A stretch of DNA of 64,000 nt from Halomonas alimentaria (GTDB taxonomy: Bacteria > Pseudomonadota > Gammaproteobacteria > Pseudomonadales > Halomonadaceae), in NCBI RefSeq assembly GCF_009902005.1, contig NZ_WUTT01000001.1:2012227-2076226 (forward strand). The letters run 5' to 3'. The position numbers and the translations under genes are program-made. How positions within the stretch are numbered: position 1 is the first letter of the stretch; the number at the start of each line of letters is the position of its first letter. Below, piece after piece: positions 49,756 through 59,459 of this stretch. A model generated the notes under the pieces. That model was not told the DNA's origin, ran no database searches, and worked only from the letters and a program-made list of their open reading frames with translations.

Positions 49756-50908
49756 CGCCGGTACCGGCTACGTCGGCCTCTCCAACGCCATGCTGCTCGC
49801 TCAGCACAATCAGGTCGTGGCGCTGGATATCGTTCCCGAGAAGGTCGAGGCGCTCAACACGGGCCGCTCGCCCATCGAGGATGCCGAGATCAGCGACTTC
49901 CTGGCCCACCGCGAGCTCGACTTCACGGCCACCCTGGACAAGCAGGCCGCATACCGCGACGCAGACTTCGTCGTCATCGCCACGCCCACCGACTACGACC
50001 CGATGACCAACACCTTCGACACCTCCAGCGTCGAGGCGGTGATCCAGGATGTGATGGCCATCAACCCGGCGGCGGTGATGGTGATCAAGTCCACCGTGCC
50101 GGTGGGCTACACCGTGGAGGCCAGCCGGCGCTTCGGTACCCAGAACCTGCTCTTCTCGCCGGAGTTCCTCCGCGAGGGCAGGGCGCTCTACGACAACCTG
50201 CACCCGTCGCGGATCATCGTCGGCGAGCGCTCGGCTCGCGCCGAGACCTTCGCCGAGCTGCTCAAGCAGGGCGCCGAGAAGCAGGACATCCCGGTGCTCT
50301 TCACCAACAGCACCGAGGCCGAGGCGACCAAGCTCTTCGCCAACACCTACCTCGCCATGCGCGTGGCCTACTTCAACGAGCTGGATACCTACGCCGAGAC
50401 CCACGGCCTCGACACCCGTCAGATCATCGAAGGCGTGGGCCTGGACCCGCGCATCGGCAAGCACTACAACAACCCCAGCTTCGGCTATGGCGGCTATTGC
50501 CTGCCCAAGGACACCAAGCAGCTGCTGGCCAACTACCAGGATGTGCCGAGCAACATGATCCAGGCGGTGGTGGATGCCAACCGGACTCGCAAGGACTTCA
50601 TCGCCGAGCAGGTGTTGGCGCGCAAGCCAGGCGTGGTGGGCATCTACCGACTGATCATGAAGACCGGCTCCGACAACTTCCGGGCCAGCGCCATGCAGGG
50701 GGTGATGAAGCGCATCAAGGCCAAGGGCATCGAGGTGATCGTCTATGAGCCGGCGCTGGAGGAGGAGACCTTCTACGGCTCCCGCGTGCTGCGCGACTTC
50801 GCGTCCTTCAAGGCCGAGGCCGATGTGATCCTGAGCAACCGCATGGCTGAAGAACTCGCCGATGTGGCAGACAAGGTGTACACGCGGGATCTGTTCGGCA
50901 GCGACTGA
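49742..50908 (+). CDS. ugd: UDP-glucose 6-dehydrogenase
   Basis: A 388-residue NAD-dependent enzyme making UDP-glucuronate for polysaccharide synthesis. The Rossmann motif [14 protein letters not shown] opens it. STVPVGYT, the EFLREG motif and the catalytic cysteine Cys253 in [13 protein letters not shown] are in place, and length matches the short bacterial class. AAAGGA precedes the ATG. It stands alone but fits the polysaccharide genes near the right end. No terminator was recognised; an inverted-repeat pair follows. Confidence 0.94.
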   Translation: MKIAIAGTGYVGLSNAMLLAQHNQVVALDIVPEKVEALNTGRSPIEDAEISDFLAHRELDFTATLDKQAAYRDADFVVIATPTDYDPMTNTFDTSSVEAVIQDVMAINPAAVMVIKSTVPVGYTVEASRRFGTQNLLFSPEFLREGRALYDNLHPSRIIVGERSARAETFAELLKQGAEKQDIPVLFTNSTEAEATKLFANTYLAMRVAYFNELDTYAETHGLDTRQIIEGVGLDPRIGKHYNNPSFGYGGYCLPKDTKQLLANYQDVPSNMIQAVVDANRTRKDFIAEQVLARKPGVVGIYRLIMKTGSDNFRASAMQGVMKRIKAKGIEVIVYEPALEEETFYGSRVLRDFASFKAEADVILSNRMAEELADVADKVYTRDLFGSD

Positions 50909-50967
50909 GGCGGGGCAGAACTTGGGACTAAGGTGCTGGTGCCCCGTGCGAGCACGGTACCGTACCC

Positions 50968-51021
50968 TTGGGGTCTGTCCCCCGTAGTTGTTGTAATAGC
51001 GAAAGGCGCCGGGGACAGGTC
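50968..51021. repeat. GGGGTC-type inverted repeat pair after ugd
   Basis: TTGGGGTCTGTCCCCC (50968-50983) and CGCCGGGGACAGGTC (51007-51021) are inverted relatives of the GGGGTCAGACCCC family. They lie in the 264-base ugd-cysH gap, where no gene is seen. Confidence 0.7.
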
Positions 51022-51172
51022 GTAGAGGGGGTCCTATGCCAGGGATGGCATCGGTAGCGCCCATGGATGGGTTCACAGCGCCCCCTCGAAGGCCTGTCGC
51101 CGGGAAAGCCTTGAGCGGTGCTTGCTTCAACAGTCCAGGGGGCTGCCCCCAGGGCTTGCCCTCAGCTAACTG

Positions 51173-51880
51173 CTACAGATGCAAACCACACTCCCGCTGC
51201 ATGCCGAAGAAACGGGTCTCCTCTTCAGTCATGCCGGGCTGCAGCGGCTGGCTGGTGTGCCAGTCGCCAACCGAGGTGTAGCCCTGTTCCCACAGTGGGT
51301 GGTAGGGCAGGTCATGCTCGGTCAGGTAACGGTGCACGTCGCGGCTGTGCCAGTCGATCAGCGGATAGACCTTGTAGCGGCCATCGCCACGCTGCTCCAC
51401 GACGGGGCGCTGCTCCCGGGTGCTGGACTGCTGGCGGCGCAGCCCGGCGAACCAGGTGCCCACCCGTAGCTCATTCAGCATCCGTTCCATCGGCTCGACC
51501 TTCATCAGCCGGTTATAGCGTGTCAGGCCTTCCTGACCCTGCTCCCAGAGCTTGCCGTGGCGCATCTCCAGATGCCCCGGCGACAGCACTGGCCTGGCCA
51601 CCTTGAGGTTGAGATTCAGCCGCTCGGTCAGCTCGTCGACAAAACGGTAGGTCTCGGGAAACAGATAGCCTGTATCCACCAGCAACACCGGCAGGTCCGG
51701 CACGATGCGGGTCGCCAGGTGCAGCAGCACGGCTGACTGGATGCCGAAGCTGGAGCTGAGCACGAAGGTGCCAGGCAGGTTCTCCAACGCCCACTCGATA
51801 CGTGCTTGCGCCGACTGAGATTCGAGCAGCGCGCTGGCATGGTCGATATCGATCTCTTGCTGTAAGGCCGCAGATCCCAT
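51173..51880 (-). CDS. cysH: Phosphoadenosine phosphosulfate (PAPS) reductase
   Basis: A 235-residue thioredoxin-dependent reductase that turns PAPS into sulfite. The PP-loop-like [14 protein letters not shown] and [11 protein letters not shown] are present, and the catalytic cysteine lies in the C-terminal ECGLHL (Cys231). The paired cysteines of APS reductases that bind an Fe-S cluster are absent, so this is the PAPS type. That agrees with the APS kinase domain of cysNC nearby. It lies 128 bases after cysQ on the same strand. Confidence 0.93.
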   Translation of the reverse strand: MGSAALQQEIDIDHASALLESQSAQARIEWALENLPGTFVLSSSFGIQSAVLLHLATRIVPDLPVLLVDTGYLFPETYRFVDELTERLNLNLKVARPVLSPGHLEMRHGKLWEQGQEGLTRYNRLMKVEPMERMLNELRVGTWFAGLRRQQSSTREQRPVVEQRGDGRYKVYPLIDWHSRDVHRYLTEHDLPYHPLWEQGYTSVGDWHTSQPLQPGMTEEETRFFGMQRECGLHL

Positions 51881-52008
51881 TGGGTCACTCCGTCTACTCG
51901 GTTTCCCCTAGAGTAGAGGGCATTTGACAGATAAAAAAGAAATCAATATCTATTTTTTGATCTCTTTTTGGAATATGCGGCCATAATCGGGGTTGGTGGT
52001 TCCGGCGC

Positions 52009-52779
<771 letters not shown>

Positions 52780-52813
52780 GGGAATTCCTTGTCCAGTGGC
52801 GGAGACCCGCGCT

Positions 52814-52859
52814 CTTGGGTCAGACCCCGGCAAAACCCCGCCGGTGTCTGACCCGCAAG
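52814..52859. repeat. GGGTCAGACCCC inverted repeat pair between cysQ and cysNC
   Basis: CTTGGGTCAGACCCCGG (52814-52830) and CCGGTGTCTGACCCGCAAG (52841-52859) form an imperfect inverted repeat. It fills the cysNC-cysQ gap. Confidence 0.8.
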
Positions 52860-52865
52860 CGCTGC

Positions 52866-54770
52866 TCAGGAGATCAGCTGGCGCTTACGCAGCATCTCGA
52901 CGATGGCATCGGCGGCTTCGTCGCTGCTCATCTCGGTGGTCTTGATGTGGATCTCGGGGTTCTCCGGCGCCTCATAGTCAGAGTCGATGCCGGTGAAGTT
53001 CTTCAGTTCGCCGCGGCGGGCCTTCTTGTAGAGCCCCTTGGGATCACGGTCCTCGGCGACATTCAGCGGGGTATCAATGAAGATCTCGATGAATTCACCT
53101 TCCTCCACCAGGTCGCGAGCCATCTGGCGTTCGCTGCGGAACGGCGAGATAAAGGCGGTCAGCACGATCAGACCGGAATCGACCATCAGCTTGGCCACCT
53201 CGCCCACGCGACGGATGTTCTCCACGCGGTCGGCGTCGGTGAAGCCCAGGTCGCGGTTGAGGCCGTGACGCACGTTGTCGCCATCCAGCAGGTAGGTGTG
53301 CTGGCCGGCGGCGTGCAGTTTCTTCTCCACCAGGTTGGCGATGGTCGACTTGCCGGCGCCGGAGAGCCCGGTGAACCACAGCACCGCCGGCTGTTGCGCC
53401 TTGGAAAGGGCGCGTGCCTGCTTGTCGATATCCACATGCTGCATATGGATATTCTGGCTGCGCCGCAGGGCAAAGTGCAGCATGCCGGCGCCGACGGTGT
53501 TGTTGGTCATCCGGTCGATCAGGATGAAGCCACCGGTGTCGGCATTCTCCTTGTAGGGATCGAAGGCCACCGCCTTGTTCAGGCTCAGGGTGCACACGCC
53601 GATGCCGTTAAGGTCGAGCTGCTTGGCCGCGGTGTGCTCCAGGGTGTTGACGTTTACCTGGTACTTGATGTCGGTGACCGTGGCCGACATCGTCTGGGTG
53701 CCCAGCTTCATGAGATACGGCCGACCCGGCAGCAGCGGCTCGTCGTGCATCCATACCAGGCTGGTCTCGAACTGGTCGGCGATCTCGGCGGGCTGATCCA
53801 CCCCGGAGATCACATCGCCTCGCGAGATATCGATCTCGTCCTCGAGCAGCAGGGTCACCGACTGGCCGGCGATCGCCTCGTCCAGATCACCGTCGAAGGT
53901 GTAGATCTGCTTGATGGTGCTGGACTGGCCGGAGGGCTGCACGCGGATGGCATCGCCCGGCTTGATGCTGCCGCTGGCGATCATCCCGGTGAAGCCGCGG
54001 AAGTCCAGGTTGGGGCGGTTGACCCACTGCACCGGCATGCGGAACGGCTGACGCTGCAGGCGCTCCTCGTCCACTTCCACGGTCTCCAGGTAGGCCATCA
54101 GCGTGGGGCCGTGGTACCACGGCATATGGTGGCCATGCTCGATGACATTGTCGCCCTTGAGCGCCGACATCGGGATGAAGGTGATGTCCTCGAGGCCCAG
54201 CTGTTTCGCAAACTCGCGGTACTCCTCGACGATCTCGTCAAAGCGATCCTTCGAGTACTCCACCAGGTCCATCTTGTTGATCGCCACCACGATATGGCGC
54301 ATGCCGATCAGCGACATCAGGAAGCTGTGGCGGCGGGTCTGCGGCAGGATCCCCTGACGCGCATCCACCATCAGGATGGCGGCATCGGCGGTGGAGGCCC
54401 CGGTGACCATGTTGCGCGTGTACTGCTCATGCCCCGGCGTATCGGCGACGATGAACTTGCGCTTGTCGGTGGAGAAGAAGCGATAGGCCACATCGATGGT
54501 GATGCCTTGCTCGCGCTCGGCGGCCAGGCCATCGACCAGCAGCGCGAAATCCATCTCGCCGCCCTGGGTGCCCCACTTCTTGGAATCCGCCTCGATGGCG
54601 GCCAGCTGATCCTCGAACAGCAGCTTGGACTCGAACAGCAGCCGCCCGATCAGGGTGCTCTTGCCATCGTCGACGCTGCCGCAGGTGATGAAACGCAGCA
54701 GGCCCTTGTGCTCGTGCGACTTCAGGTAACCCTCGATGTCGCCGGCGATCATGTCGGAGGAATGAGCCAT
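52866..54770 (-). CDS. cysNC: Bifunctional sulfate adenylyltransferase subunit 1 / adenylyl-sulfate kinase
   Basis: A 634-residue fusion. The N-terminal CysN GTPase has [28 protein letters not shown] and NKMDLVEY. The C-terminal APS kinase (from about residue 450) has its own P-loop in [13 protein letters not shown] and the sequence [19 protein letters not shown] hydrolysis in CysN drives APS formation with CysD; CysC phosphorylates APS to PAPS. The start overlaps the cysD stop by one base, an expected operon. Confidence 0.97.
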   Translation of the reverse strand: MAHSSDMIAGDIEGYLKSHEHKGLLRFITCGSVDDGKSTLIGRLLFESKLLFEDQLAAIEADSKKWGTQGGEMDFALLVDGLAAEREQGITIDVAYRFFSTDKRKFIVADTPGHEQYTRNMVTGASTADAAILMVDARQGILPQTRRHSFLMSLIGMRHIVVAINKMDLVEYSKDRFDEIVEEYREFAKQLGLEDITFIPMSALKGDNVIEHGHHMPWYHGPTLMAYLETVEVDEERLQRQPFRMPVQWVNRPNLDFRGFTGMIASGSIKPGDAIRVQPSGQSSTIKQIYTFDGDLDEAIAGQSVTLLLEDEIDISRGDVISGVDQPAEIADQFETSLVWMHDEPLLPGRPYLMKLGTQTMSATVTDIKYQVNVNTLEHTAAKQLDLNGIGVCTLSLNKAVAFDPYKENADTGGFILIDRMTNNTVGAGMLHFALRRSQNIHMQHVDIDKQARALSKAQQPAVLWFTGLSGAGKSTIANLVEKKLHAAGQHTYLLDGDNVRHGLNRDLGFTDADRVENIRRVGEVAKLMVDSGLIVLTAFISPFRSERQMARDLVEEGEFIEIFIDTPLNVAEDRDPKGLYKKARRGELKNFTGIDSDYEAPENPEIHIKTTEMSSDEAADAIVEMLRKRQLIS

Positions 54771-55672
54771 TAGAAATATCCTTCCTGCTTTTTCTTTTCC
54801 ATGGAGGCAGCGCTGTCGTTATCGATAACGCGGCCCTGGCGTTCGGAGGTCTTGGTGAGCAGCATTTCCTGGATGATCGCCGGCAGGGTATCGGCCTCGG
54901 ATTCGATGGCGCCGGTCAGCGGGTAGCAGCCCAGGGTGCGGAAGCGCACCTTGCGCATCATCGGTACTTCGCCAGGCTCCAGCGGCATGCGCTCGTCGTC
55001 GACCATGATCAGCGTGCCGTCGCGTTCCACCACGGGGCGCTCGGCAGAGTAGTAGAGCGGCACGATGGGGATGTTCTGCAGGTAGATGTACTGCCAGATA
55101 TCCAGCTCGGTCCAGTTGGAGAGGGGGAAGACGCGGATCGACTCACCCTTGTGCTTGCGGGTGTTGAAGAGCCGCCACAGCTCGGGGCGCTGGTTCTTGG
55201 GGTCCCAGCGGTGCTGGGCGGTACGGAACGAGAACACCCGCTCCTTGGCACGCGACTTCTCTTCGTCGCGGCGAGCACCACCGAAGGCGGCATCGAAGCC
55301 GTACTTGTCCAGTGCCTGCTTGAGGCCCTCGGTCTTCATCACATCGGTGTGGATCGCCGAGCCGTGGTCGAAGGGATTGATGTCCTTCTCGATGCCCTCG
55401 GGGTTGATATGCACGATCAGATCCATGCCGGTTTCCTCGGCCATCTTGTCGCGGAACTCGTACATGGCCCGGAACTTCCAGCGCGTATCCACGTGCAGCA
55501 GGGGGAAAGGAGGCGGCGCCGGCGCAAACGCCTTGCGCGCCAGGTGCAGCATCACCGCGCTGTCCTTGCCGACCGAGTAGAGCATCACCGGATTCTCGGT
55601 CTCGGCGACCACCTCGCGCATGATCTGGATGCTTTCCGCTTCCAGCTTCTGAAGATGGGTGAGTGACGTCAT
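54770..55672 (-). CDS. cysD: Sulfate adenylyltransferase subunit 2
   Basis: A 300-residue PP-loop enzyme that adenylates sulfate with ATP. The PP-loop is [18 protein letters not shown] (near residues 32-49). [36 protein letters not shown] and the ending KKKQEGYF match CysD. First gene of the cysD-cysNC-cysQ-cysH run. Confidence 0.97.
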   Translation of the reverse strand: MTSLTHLQKLEAESIQIMREVVAETENPVMLYSVGKDSAVMLHLARKAFAPAPPPFPLLHVDTRWKFRAMYEFRDKMAEETGMDLIVHINPEGIEKDINPFDHGSAIHTDVMKTEGLKQALDKYGFDAAFGGARRDEEKSRAKERVFSFRTAQHRWDPKNQRPELWRLFNTRKHKGESIRVFPLSNWTELDIWQYIYLQNIPIVPLYYSAERPVVERDGTLIMVDDERMPLEPGEVPMMRKVRFRTLGCYPLTGAIESEADTLPAIIQEMLLTKTSERQGRVIDNDSAASMEKKKQEGYF

Positions 55673-55723
55673 GTCATTGGCCTGTGTGGGTGGAAATGGA
55701 AAATTTTAAAACCGCATCGGCTT

Positions 55724-55849
55724 GTTTGTAGGAGCCCGATTTATCGGCGACTTCGACATTGCCCTTGATCGCGCATGAATGCTGCTCCCACAAGGTGACG
55801 GATCCTGATTCTGTGGGAGCCCGATTTATCGGCGATCACAGGCTTCTCC
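55724..55849. repeat. REP-like interspersed repeat, copy G
   Basis: Two GGAGCCCGATTTATCGGCGA arms separated by unique sequence, with a GCTGCTCCCACAAGG inverted arm. The right-hand arm provides the last codons and TAA stop of the IS630-like gene. Confidence 0.88.
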
Positions 55850-56638
55850 CAAGGCCGGCCATGGCAACAGCCGGAATGACGGATTCCATTCGAGCCACCG
55901 CCCAATCTCGGGAACGGCCTGGAACCAGGCGCCATGGAACACCAGCGCCACCGGCTTGCCCTCAGCCTGGTCGAGCAGGCGCTGGAACAGCGCCAGGTAG
56001 TCATCGACCATCGGCGGTGTCGTCAGTACTCGTGTGTAGAGCACGCCACGCTTGCCGTGCAGATAGAGTTGGTAACGCGGTCGCTCGGGCTTGGCCTCTA
56101 CTGCCGCTTGCTGCGTGGGCCGGGCAATGCGCACGCCACCTTGCCAGAGGCTGCCACCGACCTTGCCTACCTCCTTGAGCACTGGTGCGACCTGCTGGCG
56201 ATACCAGCGACCCGTCTGACCACGCTTGCGCTCGAGTGCCTCCAGGGCCATGGGCTCGGGCTTGAGGTCGTGGGCCTCTAGCCAGTGATCGATGGCGCGC
56301 GGTGACACTTCATGCCCCGCGTCCTTGAGCGCGTCGGCCAGGGCGCGACTGCTCCAGGCCGGCTCCGGCGACTCCGGAAGCTCGCGCAAGCATTCGCCCA
56401 GTACCTGCTGCGCCGCGGCATCCAGGCGCGCCGCCTGGCCCACCTTGCGGCCCCGCGGGCGTACCGGCACCGCCTCCCAGCCACCCTCGCGGAAGGCCCT
56501 CCAGGCCGCCGAGACGGTGGGGGCCGACAGGCCCGTGCGCGTGGCGACCTCGGCGACGGTGTGTCCGTCCAGCCGCAACCTCACAGCCTGCAACCGGCGC
56601 TCATTGAGATTGTCAGGCGACAAATGTTTTGCCTTCAT
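55826..56638 (-). CDS. IS630-like helix-turn-helix protein lacking the DDE catalytic residues
   Basis: A 270-residue protein. The N-terminal helix-turn-helix is RLRLDGHTVAEVATRTGLSAPTVSAAWRAFREGG, in overlapping pieces, followed by RALADALKDAGHEVSPRAIDHWLEAHDLKPE, as in IS630-type transposases. Where a DDE catalytic core would have Asp residues, the sequence reads YQLYLHGKRGVLYTRVL and ALVFHGAWFQAVPEIGRWLEW. The second usually contains a D, here H, and the protein stops before the third motif. Its last codons and stop lie in REP copy G. It is probably a decayed or domesticated transposase. An active gene cannot be claimed. Confidence 0.65.
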   Translation of the reverse strand: MKAKHLSPDNLNERRLQAVRLRLDGHTVAEVATRTGLSAPTVSAAWRAFREGGWEAVPVRPRGRKVGQAARLDAAAQQVLGECLRELPESPEPAWSSRALADALKDAGHEVSPRAIDHWLEAHDLKPEPMALEALERKRGQTGRWYRQQVAPVLKEVGKVGGSLWQGGVRIARPTQQAAVEAKPERPRYQLYLHGKRGVLYTRVLTTPPMVDDYLALFQRLLDQAEGKPVALVFHGAWFQAVPEIGRWLEWNPSFRLLPWPALGEACDRR

Positions 56639-56790
56639 TGTTTGGCATAACCTTATGTTCTATAACGAAACATCTGCTGGAAATTGCAGGTGATCGAAGC
56701 GCGTTATCGACAATATCATAAAAGGCCAAGTAAACTCCCACAAGCTGGATTTCCTTACCACCCTGCAAAGAGCTTCAAGGACGACGCGTG

Positions 56791-58515
56791 ATGACCTGGG
56801 CCGTGCTTCTCTCGATTGCCGGACTCCTCGCCCTGCTGGTCAGCGGCGTGGTACGCCCGGCGATCGCCTTCGTCGGCTTGGCCGGCGCTTACCTGGTGCT
56901 GGGCCTGGTGGATACCACCACTCTGCTCCAGCAGTACACCAACCCGGCCCTGGCCACCCTCCTGCTGCTGTTGCTGGTTTCCCTGGCACTCGAGCGCACG
57001 CCGTTACTCGACTGGCTCTCCCAGCGCCTGCTCACGGGCAGCGAGAAGACCGCTACCGCAAGGTTGATGGGTGCCAGCGCCGTGCTCTCGGCATTTCTCA
57101 ACAACACCGCCGTGGTGGCCGCCTTCCTGGGTGCCATCTCGCGTCAGAAGCGTATCGCCCCCTCAAGGCTGCTGATCCCGCTCTCCTATGCCTCCATCCT
57201 CGGCGGCATGACCACTCTGGTAGGTACCTCTACCAACCTGGTGGTCAACTCTTTCGCCTTGGGTAGCTGCGGCTTCGAGTTGGGCATGTTCCAGTTCAGT
57301 CTGGTGGGCGTGCCGGTGGCATTGCTCACCTTCGGGGTACTGCTGTGGCGAGCGGGTAAGCTACCCGAACATCCGCCGGAAGATACCGCGGAGAAACTCT
57401 CCTACTTCCTGGCCGCCGACCTGGAAGCCGGCTCGGAGATGGTGGGCAAGAGCATCGAAGAGAACGAGCTGCGCAGCCTAGAGGGGCTCTACCTGCTGGA
57501 GCTCGAGCGGGAAGGGCGCCTGATCAGTCCGGTGGGGCCCGAGGAGATCCTGCAGGCCGATGACACCCTGGTGTTTACCGGCGAGGTGGGCAAGGTGCAG
57601 GCGCTGCAGCGTTTTCCCGGGCTCAAGCTGTTCGGCCACCAGGCCGATGACCTGCTGGCGACAAATCTGGTGGAGGTGGTGGTTTCGCACGAATCGGAGC
57701 TGGCCGGCCAGACCCTGCAGGACGTCGACTTCCGTAGCATGTTCAACGCGGGGGTGGTGGGCATTCGCCGCGGTGGCAAGCGGCTGGAGGGGCAGCTGGG
57801 TCAGATCCCGCTGCGCGTGGGCGACTGCCTGGTGCTGGCGGTGGGCAGCGACTTCCGCCAGCACCGCAATATCGAGCGCAACTTCCATCTACTCAGCGGC
57901 AGCTTCAAGCGTCCCCAGCTCAAGCGCACCGAGAGCATGCTGACGCTGGCCGGCTTCGCGGCGGTGATCGGCCTGGCGGCCCTGGAGTGGTTACCACTGT
58001 TCCACGGCCTGCTGCTGCTGATGGCCGGGCTGGTGGCCGGTAAGGTGCTCAGTACTGCGGAACTACGTCGACGTTTCCCCTTCGAACTGTGGCTGATCAT
58101 CGGCTCGGCGCTGGCCATCGCCCAGGGGTTGGAAAGTTCCGGCGCCGCGGCGCTGCTCGCCCAGGGCATGCAGACGCTGTTTTCCGGCTACGGCATCTAT
58201 GCAGCTTTTGTTGGTTGCTACCTGATGACTCTGCTGCTTACCGAGACCGTCACCAACAACGCCGCCGCAGCCCTGGCCTTCCCCATTGCCTGGACCACCG
58301 CCCAGGCCTTCGGCGCCGACCCCATGCCCTTCATCATGGCCGTAGCCTATGGCGCCAGCGCCTGCTTCCTGGTCCCCTACGGCTACCAGACCCACCTGAT
58401 GGTCTACTCTCCCGGCCGCTATCGAATCAGTGATTTCATCAAGACCGGGCTACCGGTGAGCCTGACCTACTCGGCCGGGGTGCTGCTGCTGACGCCGGTG
58501 GTGTTTCCTTTCTGA
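56791..58515 (+). CDS. SLC13-type transporter with RCK (TrkA-C) domains, probable sulfate permease
   Basis: A 574-residue membrane protein of the SLC13/DASS/ArsB-NhaD-like superfamily. The first half has about five membrane spans, SAFLNNTAVVAAFLGA and MTTLVGTSTNLVVNSFALG, with the SNT-like conserved motif. A large cytoplasmic insert with two RCK-C-like units runs from about residues 195 to 370. The second half has TETVTNNAAAALAFPIAWT and GASACFLVPYGYQTHLMVYSPG. The cys neighbourhood suggests sulfate uptake; this is inference. ATG at 56791 is preferred to GTG one codon earlier. Confidence 0.82.
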   Translation: MTWAVLLSIAGLLALLVSGVVRPAIAFVGLAGAYLVLGLVDTTTLLQQYTNPALATLLLLLLVSLALERTPLLDWLSQRLLTGSEKTATARLMGASAVLSAFLNNTAVVAAFLGAISRQKRIAPSRLLIPLSYASILGGMTTLVGTSTNLVVNSFALGSCGFELGMFQFSLVGVPVALLTFGVLLWRAGKLPEHPPEDTAEKLSYFLAADLEAGSEMVGKSIEENELRSLEGLYLLELEREGRLISPVGPEEILQADDTLVFTGEVGKVQALQRFPGLKLFGHQADDLLATNLVEVVVSHESELAGQTLQDVDFRSMFNAGVVGIRRGGKRLEGQLGQIPLRVGDCLVLAVGSDFRQHRNIERNFHLLSGSFKRPQLKRTESMLTLAGFAAVIGLAALEWLPLFHGLLLLMAGLVAGKVLSTAELRRRFPFELWLIIGSALAIAQGLESSGAAALLAQGMQTLFSGYGIYAAFVGCYLMTLLLTETVTNNAAAALAFPIAWTTAQAFGADPMPFIMAVAYGASACFLVPYGYQTHLMVYSPGRYRISDFIKTGLPVSLTYSAGVLLLTPVVFPF

Positions 58516-58526
58516 GCAAGGCCATA

Positions 58527-58560
58527 CAAAAAAACGCCGGACCCCTTGGGGGCCCGGCGC
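58527..58560 (-). terminator. Rho-independent terminator after the OmpW-like gene
   Basis: CGCCGGACCCC (58535-58545) pairs with GGGGGCCCGGCG (58548-58559), with a small bulge. On the reverse strand it is followed by seven T. It also separates the convergent transporter gene. Confidence 0.85.
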
Positions 58561-58583
58561 TGTGTGCCTGAAGCGAGTGCCGC

Positions 58584-59162
58584 TTAGAAGCGGTAGGTGA
58601 CACCCGCGCCAACGGTCAGCGGGTTCAGGCTGACGTCGGCGACACCCTGGCCACCCTGCTCGAACTCGGCCTCGACATCGGCGTAACGGGCGAAGCCGGT
58701 AGCGCTGATGTTCTCGGTGAGGGTCAGGTCCATGCCCAGCTGGCCGACGACGCCGTAGCTGTCATCAACATCCATGCCGGCACCGCTCACGCTTGAGAAG
58801 CGGGTGTAGTTCAGACCCACGCCGATGAACGGCTGGACACGCGCCGCCTCGATGCCACCCAGCGGGTAGTACTGGACCAGCAGGTTGACCGGCATCCGAT
58901 CCAGGGTGCCGGACTGGCTGCCGACCTGATAATCGTGCTCCACGTCCTCGCCGAGGCCCAGCTCCATGCCCAACTTATCGCTGAAGAGATAGCCGCCGGC
59001 CAGGCCGAAGGCATTCTCGCGGGAGACGTTGTTGTTATCGTCGATGTCGGACTTCTCGAACTCACCGCGCACATAGACGTCGCCGGCCTGGTAGGCCATG
59101 GCCTGACTGGCAACCAGCGAGAGGGCCAGGGTGCTTGCGGCAATCACGGGGATCATGCGCAT
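58584..59162 (-). CDS. OmpW-family outer-membrane beta-barrel protein
   Basis: A 192-residue protein. The signal peptide ends in VASQAMA. Barrel-like alternation begins with GDVYVRGEFEKSDIDDNNN and includes LGMELGLGEDVEHDY, LLVQYYPLGG, RVQPFIGVGLNYTRFSS and the C-terminal LTVGAGVTYRF ending in Phe. The pattern fits OmpW or a closely related small porin. AAGGAG stands eight bases before the ATG. Role: possibly uptake of small hydrophobic compounds or stress adaptation; not settled by sequence. Confidence 0.82.
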   Translation of the reverse strand: MRMIPVIAASTLALSLVASQAMAYQAGDVYVRGEFEKSDIDDNNNVSRENAFGLAGGYLFSDKLGMELGLGEDVEHDYQVGSQSGTLDRMPVNLLVQYYPLGGIEAARVQPFIGVGLNYTRFSSVSGAGMDVDDSYGVVGQLGMDLTLTENISATGFARYADVEAEFEQGGQGVADVSLNPLTVGAGVTYRF

Positions 59163-59367
59163 GTGTAAATCTCCTTGGGGTGGTGGTCCATGCTGAGTCT
59201 ACATAAGTAGCCTGTGGAACGCGAACACTAGCATCAGTACTATTTTAAGAAAGGCGAACGATGTTTTCCAATTCTTCTGTTCCCAACACTCGCATCTTGG
59301 CAAATCTGCATAAAAACTGCGTTGTGAAAGGGTGTTTCTGGCGGGGATTCCATAGGGTTCGGCGTAG

Positions 59368-59390
59368 CCCTTGGGGTCTGACCCCAAGGG
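59368..59390. repeat. GGGGTC-type palindrome
   Basis: CCCTTGGGGTC-T-GACCCCAAGGG is a perfect palindrome with a one-base centre. It is a single compact member of the GGGGTCAGACCCC family. It lies in the nearly 300-base gap 59163-59459, which has no gene. Confidence 0.88.
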
Positions 59391-59430
59391 CGCGGCACCG
59401 TGCTAATAGCGCCCCGGCCTCCCACAATTC

Positions 59431-59459
59431 CGCTTGGCCGCTTGGCCGCTTGGCCGCTT
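59431..59459. repeat. Short tandem repeat (CGCTTGGC)x3.6
   Basis: Three exact CGCTTGGC copies plus CGCTT end right next to the yjbH stop codon. It is the reverse-strand counterpart in theme to (GCGCCAA)5 after gyrB. Confidence 0.85.

Noticed and set aside
52815..54773. Long plus-strand frame opposite cysNC
   Set aside because: CysNC is unmistakable on the other strand; the mirror frame has no conserved features.
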